Position numbers and translations under genes: made by a program. The notes under the pieces are model-generated. The model did no database searches and was not told the origin of the DNA. It worked only from the letters and a program-made list of their open reading frames with translations. A stretch of DNA of 8,574 bases from JAYVIQ01 sp043770215 (GTDB taxonomy: Bacteria > Bacteroidota > Bacteroidia > Cytophagales > JAAEPT01): positions 1 through 8,574 of the forward strand of contig JAYVIQ010000101.1 in assembly GCA_043770215.1 (NCBI GenBank), written 5' to 3'. Positions 1-5,099 of the stretch are shown piece by piece. The stretch's first letter is position 1, and the number at the start of each line of letters is the position of its first letter.

Positions 1-1
1 T

Positions 2-2956
2 AATGAATATGTGTATCAAATAAGCCAGGATCATTTAGGATATATGTGGTGTGCTTCTGGCAATGGTCTGATAAAAATGGATGCCGATCATTGCTATAAT
101 CAAACAAAAATAAACAAAACTACTTCTGAAAAAGTAATTATACAAACAGTACTTCATTCAAATAAAACCACTTGGTTTACGGATAAAAACGGAGCTATTT
201 TTAGTTCCACAAACGGAGTAATAAAAAAAGAGTACTCACCATTTAATAATAAAATAATTCAGTCTTTTGAAATAGAAAAGGACAAAATAGCCTTTTTATC
301 AGACAGTAAAGGGATGTTTGTAATAAATGCAAAATCAAAAAAAGGGAAATTATCCCTATTTAAATACAAACAAATTAATGCTGTAAATTATAGTAATAAT
401 ACCTTATGGATTTCTCATGAAAAAGGAGTATCAAAGTATAAATATATAAAAAACACCCTAAAGGAAGTCAATAAATATAGTATTGATGGTTCTATCTCAA
501 GTATTTTGCCTATATCAGAAAATGAAATTTTGATAGGTACAAATAATAAAGGACTATTGCTTTTGAAAACTAAAACAAGAAAAATTTATGTTTTTAAATC
601 TAATCTACATGTTTTTTCATGTAGTATAAAAGACATTTTTAAAGACTCTTACAATAACTTATGGGTATCTACTTTTGGAGAAGGTGTCATAAAGTTTGAT
701 TATACTATTGATAAAGGATACCACAAAAGTACACTTATCAAAGACAGTCAAAACCAAGATAATTTATATTGCAATCAAGTAATAGAAGATTATCAAAAAA
801 ACATTTGGATAGCCAGTTACGGAAAAGGTGTTTTCTTCATCCCTAACAATTATATTTCTACTTTTAAATCATTTGAAAATTCAGAAGTAGTTGAAACTTT
901 TACAAAAAGTGGTAATAATTTATATTATGCAGCGCAAAACAAACTTATAGAAGAAAAATCAAATAAGCACGAAGTAATTTTATCTCTAAAACCATATGAA
1001 GTAATAAAAAGCATTGCGTTAGATATTAAAAGTAATACTATTTTCTTAGGTACAGAAGAAACAGGTTTATACATGTTTAACAAAACCAAAAAAAGAATTG
1101 TAAAATTAATTCTGTCAGAAAATAAGCTTTCTAATCAAATAAATGATATACTAATACAAGACAACAAAGTCTGGGTAGCTACTTATGATGGGCTTTTTGA
1201 ACTTGACAAAAATGGAAAAGTATTATACAAATACTCTACTAAAAATGGATTAAGGCATAATTACATCACCTGTTTGGCATTATCCAAGGATGGCTCTCTA
1301 TTGTTTGGATCTAAAAGCAACAAACTATTTTATATAAAAGATAGAATAATAAAAGAACAGAGTTTACCAATTTCTAATCAAATTGTAACCATAAGCAGCA
1401 TAAAATGCAGCAAAGAAGGTCTAATTTTTGTAGGATCTTTAGGGCATGGATTGTTTGTGGTAAATAAATCTAAAATACAACATTTTAATACAGAAAACGG
1501 CTTAATATCTGACTACATTATAGAAACAAATGAACTTAATAATACTCATGTACTTATTTTCTCTAATCAAGAATTTTTTATTCTAGATTTGAAAACAAAT
1601 AAAGTAAACGCTATTCAAAGATTCTCCAAAACCAATGAGTTTTTCTTTTCAAACAATACAGTAGATGTAAATAAAAATGAAATTATTTATGGATCCAGTA
1701 AAGGACTTTACACATTTGAATTAAAAAAATATTTAGCTAGTATAAAAGCTCCAAAACCATCATATTTAAGAATGGCTCTAGATGAGAGAACGCACTTTGA
1801 AAATAAGCAATCCCCCTCATTTTTTATAAACAAGTACAATCATAAAATTAAATTTTTCTTCAATTGCATTCAATTTTCTAACACAGATAAAGTTACTTTT
1901 TTTTATAAGTTAGAAGGACATAATAAAGAATGGGTAGAGACAAAAAACAAGTTTGCTGTTTATAATAAATTAAACTACGGGAGTTATAGATTTCACTTAA
2001 AAATATGTAAAGAAAAAAATTGCACAGTAACAAGTTACCCCACAGACATAATAATAGAGAGACCATTTTGGAAATCTATTGTATTTTATACCATATTCTG
2101 TGTAGGATTAATCTTGATCTTAATTGTTTTTTTATTATGGATTTACAAAAAAAATAAAACAAAAAACAGACTTTTAAAAGACAACATAACGCTTAAAAAT
2201 GAAGAATTAGAAAGAAGAAAAAATGACTTGAACAATAGTATTGAATACACTAAAATTTTTGTTACAGCATTAAAATCAAAGCTAGCAATCATCAAGAACA
2301 CAAATTTTGAATTATTTACTGCTGTAAAACATCAAAAATCTATCCCCAGTGATTTGTATTGGTATGATCAAAATGAGTCTACAATAGTTGTTGCGTTAAT
2401 AGATACCCAACAGACTGATGTTCTGGGTGGTATGGCAAGTATTTGGATTTCAGAAGTTTTAAACAATGCATTCAAAAACGTGAAAATTAATAACCCAAAA
2501 CTTTTGATGCAACATTTGCAAGAATCTATAGTAAATAAATTAGGCAGCGATGGTTTTATTCATGAAATAAAAGCAACTATTGGAAGTATAAATTTAGACA
2601 ACCTTGAGTTTACAATTTGTTCCGTAAATCAAAATATAGTAATCATAAATCAAAACAGCAACGAAGAAATTATCGATGGCCAAAATACTGTATTAGGTCA
2701 GAGATATGATAATTCACCTTTTAGGAACCAAAGCTTCGATCTAAAAAAAATAAGTTGTATTTACCTTTTAACAGATGGTTATAAGACATTGAACCAATTG
2801 GGTTTAGCATCTTTTGTAAGCATTTTTAAATCTATTAATCATCTTAAAGCAGAATTGCAAAAAGAAAAAATAGATGTGTTTTTAAAAAGCGAGAAAAATG
2901 GTTCAGAACAAAAGTATGATGATTTAACTATTTTAGGAATAAAGATAAATAGATAA
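2..2956 (+). CDS. Beta-propeller membrane sensor with C-terminal SpoIIE/PP2C-like phosphatase domain (5' partial)
   Basis: The reading frame is open to the left edge (Asn-Glu-Tyr precede the GTG at 11), so the GTG is not the true start; the signal peptide and probably a few dozen residues are missing. Residues below count from the codon at 11. Residues 1-575 are propeller repeats of the two-component-regulator type (blades such as 'DHLGYMWCASGNGL', 'DSYNNLWVSTFGEGV', 'DNKVWVATYDGLFEL'). Residues 600-682 resemble the Y_Y_Y domain ('FYKLEGHNKEW', 'LNYGSYRFHLK'). A single hydrophobic helix lies at 689-712, followed by a charged coiled coil (713-745) and a SpoIIE/RsbU-type phosphatase fold (745-979). 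Candidate metal ligands are kept: D781 (SDLYWY), D798, D922 (TDGY) and D970/D971 (YDD). The usual DxxGHG motif reads D798-TQQTD, so the GHG is lost. In this architecture a periplasmic propeller senses a signal and a cytoplasmic phosphatase responds, often in partner switching. No target gene is nearby. The fold is clear; activity and ligand are inference. Confidence 0.88.
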   Translation, partial: NEYVYQISQDHLGYMWCASGNGLIKMDADHCYNQTKINKTTSEKVIIQTVLHSNKTTWFTDKNGAIFSSTNGVIKKEYSPFNNKIIQSFEIEKDKIAFLSDSKGMFVINAKSKKGKLSLFKYKQINAVNYSNNTLWISHEKGVSKYKYIKNTLKEVNKYSIDGSISSILPISENEILIGTNNKGLLLLKTKTRKIYVFKSNLHVFSCSIKDIFKDSYNNLWVSTFGEGVIKFDYTIDKGYHKSTLIKDSQNQDNLYCNQVIEDYQKNIWIASYGKGVFFIPNNYISTFKSFENSEVVETFTKSGNNLYYAAQNKLIEEKSNKHEVILSLKPYEVIKSIALDIKSNTIFLGTEETGLYMFNKTKKRIVKLILSENKLSNQINDILIQDNKVWVATYDGLFELDKNGKVLYKYSTKNGLRHNYITCLALSKDGSLLFGSKSNKLFYIKDRIIKEQSLPISNQIVTISSIKCSKEGLIFVGSLGHGLFVVNKSKIQHFNTENGLISDYIIETNELNNTHVLIFSNQEFFILDLKTNKVNAIQRFSKTNEFFFSNNTVDVNKNEIIYGSSKGLYTFELKKYLASIKAPKPSYLRMALDERTHFENKQSPSFFINKYNHKIKFFFNCIQFSNTDKVTFFYKLEGHNKEWVETKNKFAVYNKLNYGSYRFHLKICKEKNCTVTSYPTDIIIERPFWKSIVFYTIFCVGLILILIVFLLWIYKKNKTKNRLLKDNITLKNEELERRKNDLNNSIEYTKIFVTALKSKLAIIKNTNFELFTAVKHQKSIPSDLYWYDQNESTIVVALIDTQQTDVLGGMASIWISEVLNNAFKNVKINNPKLLMQHLQESIVNKLGSDGFIHEIKATIGSINLDNLEFTICSVNQNIVIINQNSNEEIIDGQNTVLGQRYDNSPFRNQSFDLKKISCIYLLTDGYKTLNQLGLASFVSIFKSINHLKAELQKEKIDVFLKSEKNGSEQKYDDLTILGIKINR

Positions 2957-2963
2957 AACACCC

Positions 2964-3686
2964 TTACAATGCATTATGTAATTTATTAAGCTCATTTAAG
3001 AAATTTTCTCTCACACCTTTTGCATAAGGATTTTCTTGCTCTATAGTCAGAAAAAGGTCATAACTATCTCCTCCTAAATTTCTTTTTATATCTAGTAAAT
3101 ATTGGTATGCAGGTGTTTTCTGTTCTACATCAGGTATGTCCATAATGTTGGCAGCCCTACCAATAAAATGAGTAAGAGCTTGAACATAAGCCATTTGTAT
3201 ATCATGTACTTCTGGTGTACGAATCAAAACAACCAATCCAAGCTCATCTCTAAAAAACCGCTCTAACTGCAAAGTAGTACTTCTTTTCCCAGGACACAAT
3301 ACCATATTTAGTCCTTTAATTCCATTTTTACCACTCTGAGGACCAAAAAGAGGATGAGTGGCAATAATTTCACAGTGGCTTGGCAAATGTTTTTGCATTA
3401 ACTCTACGGGTTTAACTTTTACAGAGCTAACATCTATTATCCTAGCACCCTTAGCTACGTATGGAGCAATTTTAATAAGCATTTCCTCCATAAACTGTAC
3501 CGGAACACAAACAATTACATTTCGCTGACTTGCTACAAATTCTAAACTTTTATATGGGACTCCATACTCTAGAGCTTCTTGACTTTTATCACTTCTATTA
3601 TACACAGATATATTAAAAAAAGGTTTGAGATGTTTTGTCATAAACTGTCCAAAACTACCAAAACCTATAATGCCTAAATTTTCCAT
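2964..3686 (-). CDS. tyrA: Prephenate/arogenate dehydrogenase family protein, short single-domain form
   Basis: A predicted cytosolic dehydrogenase (240 aa) that oxidatively decarboxylates prephenate (or arogenate) in tyrosine synthesis. The N-terminal Rossmann fold has a clean GxGxxG (G8-F-G-S-F-G13). Strand 2 ends in Asn30-Arg31-Ser32 rather than an acidic residue, which hints at NADP+ over NAD+ (inference). The family catalytic His is in H111-PLFGP, after the 'DVSSVK' segment (85-90). A second family motif is H161-D-IQMAYVQALTH173, close to the 'EHDQNMAFIQALRHF' stretch I recall from the dehydrogenase half of E. coli TyrA. It lacks the chorismate mutase and ACT domains, and the helical C-terminal part is short (family members are usually about 280-370 aa). 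The start is ATG at 3686. It is convergent with the sensor gene (7 bp apart) and is not next to other aromatic-acid genes, which suggests it stands outside the main aro/phe/tyr operon. Family assignment is firm; the choice of prephenate or arogenate is open. Confidence 0.87.
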   Translation of the reverse strand: MENLGIIGFGSFGQFMTKHLKPFFNISVYNRSDKSQEALEYGVPYKSLEFVASQRNVIVCVPVQFMEEMLIKIAPYVAKGARIIDVSSVKVKPVELMQKHLPSHCEIIATHPLFGPQSGKNGIKGLNMVLCPGKRSTTLQLERFFRDELGLVVLIRTPEVHDIQMAYVQALTHFIGRAANIMDIPDVEQKTPAYQYLLDIKRNLGGDSYDLFLTIEQENPYAKGVRENFLNELNKLHNAL

Positions 3687-3778
3687 AGTGCTAAGTTAAC
3701 TAAGCTTAGAAAAATTTCTTTTTATTTTGAATAAAATTTACAAAAGAAAGGTGATTTTGCACTAAATCTTGACATTTT

Positions 3779-3786
3779 CAAAAGTA
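3779..3786 (-). promoter_or_regulatory. Candidate -7 box for tyrA
   Basis: On the minus strand this reads TACTTTTG, an exact fit to the Bacteroidota -7 consensus TAnnTTTG. It lies 92 bp before the tyrA start, implying a leader of roughly 85 nt. No TTG element is visible at the expected -33 distance, so the call is weak. Confidence 0.28.
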
Positions 3787-3834
3787 GAAATAGTCCTTAA
3801 AAAAACTAAACTATTTGCTCATAAATAGAACAAA

Positions 3835-3896
3835 ACTAGTAAAAGCCACACTAAAGAAGTTAAATCACAAATTATCAAAATCATTACTAGTAAAAG
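3835..3896. repeat. Direct repeat ACTAGTAAAAG, two copies
   Basis: The 11-mer ACTAGTAAAAG occurs at 3835-3845 and again at 3886-3896, start points 51 bp apart. In a 466-bp A+T-rich spacer one such pair could be chance, but near 5 helical turns of spacing is compatible with two binding sites for one regulator on the same face of the DNA. The core ACTAGT also occurs at 8314-8319 and 8464-8469 in the right-end spacer. Confidence 0.4.
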
Positions 3897-3897
3897 A

Positions 3898-3930
3898 ATT
3901 AATACCATTTTAAAAAATGGTACAATTAAT
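3898..3930. repeat. Inverted repeat TACCATTTT/AAAATGGTA with outer ATTAA/TTAAT arms
   Basis: Perfect 9-bp arms at 3903-3911 and 3914-3922 with only 2 bp between them, flanked by ATTAA (3898-3902) and TTAAT (3926-3930), the right outer arm being offset by CAA. With so short a centre it is more likely a protein-binding dyad than a hairpin. No T-tract of terminator type follows on either strand. It is near the middle of the tyrA/60-aa spacer and could serve either gene. Confidence 0.45.
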
Positions 3931-4069
3931 AGCTAAAAAAAATAACCACTCAAGTACAAAAGCACTTTTAAAATTATATTGTAATGCATTTGCTTTTTTA
4001 TAAATATTACTTTTTTTCTAAAATCATTATACCATTTGATGTTTATTGTTGTAGTTATTGAATTGCATA

Positions 4070-4093
4070 ATTAATAAACTTATGTTTATTAAT
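4070..4093. promoter_or_regulatory. Perfect 10-bp dyad (ATTAATAAAC-N4-GTTTATTAAT), putative operator
   Basis: ATTAATAAAC at 4070-4079 and its exact reverse complement at 4084-4093 are separated by TTAT. Further copies of the 7-bp core GTTTATT/AATAAAC occur at 4041-4047 (+ orientation) and 4099-4105 (reverse), giving four half-sites within 65 bp, all within 115 bp upstream of the 60-aa gene's ATG. The clustering suggests a multi-site regulator binding region for that gene; the regulator is unknown. As RNA it could also form a small hairpin. Confidence 0.5.
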
Positions 4094-4109
4094 GGAATAA
4101 TAAACTTTT

Positions 4110-4124
4110 TGGCATGCGCTTTGT
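4110..4124 (+). promoter_or_regulatory. Sigma-54 (-24/-12)-like sequence before the 60-aa gene
   Basis: TGGCATGCGCTTTGT compares with the sigma-54 consensus TGGCACGnnnnTTGC: 9 of 11 specified positions match and the GG-to-G spacing is correct. The mismatches are T for C at 4115 and, more seriously, T for C at the -12 GC dinucleotide (4124). Predicted transcription would start near 4136, 17 nt before the ATG at 4153. The GC-containing block stands out in otherwise A+T-only surroundings, and the dyad just upstream could bind an activator. This is a hypothesis only; I have no evidence that the organism has RpoN. Confidence 0.25.
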
Positions 4125-4152
4125 TAATGAATTATAAATAAATAGTTAAGCT

Positions 4153-4335
4153 ATGAAAAATTTAAAGCTAAATAGGTTTAAAGCAAAAGTAAGACATTTT
4201 AGGATGCAGCAAGCTAAAACAGAATCTGCTATGATTTCAGGTGATGTAAATAACTACATAAAAGATTTGATAAAATTGTACAAAGCTAAAACTGAGATAC
4301 CTCTAACATTAGTACCCATAAGTATAAAAAGATAA
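4153..4335 (+). CDS. Small basic protein of unknown function (60 aa)
   Basis: I do not recognise a family. The protein is strongly basic (14 Lys/Arg against 4 Asp/Glu). It is predicted as two helices, residues 4-27 (with a basic face, 'NRFKAKVRHFR') and 32-46 ('VNNYIKDLIKLYKAK'), joined by 'ISGD', with a hydrophobic C-terminal strand 'IPLTLVPISI' ending KR. There is no signal peptide, membrane helix or cysteine. The ATG at 4153 is fixed by an in-frame TAA at 4147-4149, and the upstream stretch is A/T-rich without Shine-Dalgarno, as usual in Bacteroidota. Support for a real gene is indirect: a strong plus-strand terminator 64 nt after its stop, and an organised upstream region. The charge suggests binding to nucleic acid or the ribosome, but that is speculation. 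Confidence 0.62.
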   Translation: MKNLKLNRFKAKVRHFRMQQAKTESAMISGDVNNYIKDLIKLYKAKTEIPLTLVPISIKR

Positions 4336-4398
4336 TTTTATTTTGATTGAAGCGTTTACAATTAAAATAAATAGCAAAAGTTGTGTTGTGTTTGTTTA

Positions 4399-4430
4399 GC
4401 CTTCTGAATTAGTTTTCAGAGGGCTTTTTT
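4399..4430 (+). terminator. Intrinsic terminator of the 60-aa gene, overlapping the trmH 3' end
   Basis: The stem GCCTTCTGAA (4399-4408) pairs with TTCAGAGGGC (4415-4424): 10 bp with one G-U pair, a 6-nt loop and then six Ts (4425-4430). The T-tract follows only on the plus strand, so it stops transcription coming from the 60-aa gene. On the minus strand the same hairpin is followed by TAAACAAAC, with no U-tract. The right half of the stem and the T-tract lie inside the last codons of trmH (stop at 4409-4411). Confidence 0.8.
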
Positions 4431-5095
4431 GTGGCCTTTATTTTTTTGTGCCTCTCTATTATCAAATCTGAATGATTTACAGCCTTTGGAAGCCATTCTC
4501 TGTATATTTTTATCTTATCCTCTTTAGACAATTGCCAATTTACTCCAGAATTTTCCATTTGATATCTAGCCGTTTGCAGAGTCATTGCTACACTCACAGA
4601 AATATTGAAACTTTCTGCAAAACCATACATAGGCAATTTTACAAACTCATCTGACATCTCTACAACTTTATCTGTTACGCCTAAACTTTCATTTCCAAAA
4701 ACAAAAGCTATTGGCATTGAATAATCTAAATCATACACATTTTTGCTGGCATGCGGACTTAAACTTACAATTTTATACCCTTGATTTTTAAGGTTTTGTA
4801 AGCATTTCTCTGTGTTTTTTTCTTTTTTAGGATATGTAAAAATATCAATCCATTTTACAGTTCCTTTAGAGGTTCTTTGGTCTCTTTCAAAAAGATGTTT
4901 GTTTTCTATTACATGTAAGTTCTGCAATCCAAAACAATCCAAAGTGCGTATACACGCATTTGCATTTAGAGGATTTGATAAATCTTCTAGCACTACAGTT
5001 AAAAACTTGGTTCTATTATTTAATGTTTCTTGCACCCGTGCGTAGCGTTCAGGAGTAAGAAATGATTCTAAATATTCTTGCAGGTCTGTATCCAA
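4409..5095 (-). CDS. trmH: tRNA (guanosine-18-2'-O)-methyltransferase, SpoU/TrmH family
   Basis: A 228-aa SPOUT-class methyltransferase predicted to transfer a methyl group from S-adenosylmethionine to the 2'-OH of G18 in the tRNA D-loop. The opening 'LTPERYARVQETLNNRTKFLTVVLEDL' segment is typical of TrmH rather than of RlmB. The three knot motifs are present: N41-PLNANACIR50-T with the catalytic-type Arg50, F133-GNESLG139, and L154-PMYGFAESFN164-ISVSVA. The tail after residue 200 is rich in Lys/Arg, as expected for tRNA contact. The start is TTG at 5093-5095: the upstream frame hits a stop at 5111-5113, the next Met is 126 residues in, and a later GTG (Val21) would cut the family N-terminus; an ATT one codon upstream is the only alternative. 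It follows parC by 4 nt, so the two are probably cotranscribed and translationally coupled. Gm18 specificity is inferred from family resemblance. Confidence 0.9.
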   Translation of the reverse strand: MDTDLQEYLESFLTPERYARVQETLNNRTKFLTVVLEDLSNPLNANACIRTLDCFGLQNLHVIENKHLFERDQRTSKGTVKWIDIFTYPKKEKNTEKCLQNLKNQGYKIVSLSPHASKNVYDLDYSMPIAFVFGNESLGVTDKVVEMSDEFVKLPMYGFAESFNISVSVAMTLQTARYQMENSGVNWQLSKEDKIKIYREWLPKAVNHSDLIIERHKKIKATKKPSEN

Positions 5096-5099
5096 AATA

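Larger units (their letters stand above)
3687..4152. other. 466-bp A+T-rich intergenic region between tyrA and the 60-aa gene
   Basis: This spacer separates divergently read tyrA (-) and the 60-aa gene (+), so it should hold promoters for both. I see no open frame with coding character. It contains a candidate -7 box for tyrA, an 11-bp direct repeat, two inverted repeats and a sigma-54-like sequence, each listed separately. The sequence is strongly A+T-rich, so short repeats arise easily by chance; the perfect 10-bp dyad at 4070-4093 is the strongest element. Confidence 0.6.

Noticed and set aside
11..13. GTG at 11 as the real start of the sensor gene
   Set aside because: The frame stays open to the left edge and the first residues are already inside a propeller blade, with no signal peptide.
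2957..2963. Shared terminator between the sensor gene and tyrA
   Set aside because: Only 7 bp separate the stops and no stable hairpin with a T-tract is seen on either strand nearby.
3687..4152. tRNA, riboswitch or CRISPR in the spacer
   Set aside because: No cloverleaf, no conserved ligand-binding core and no regularly spaced repeat-spacer pattern.
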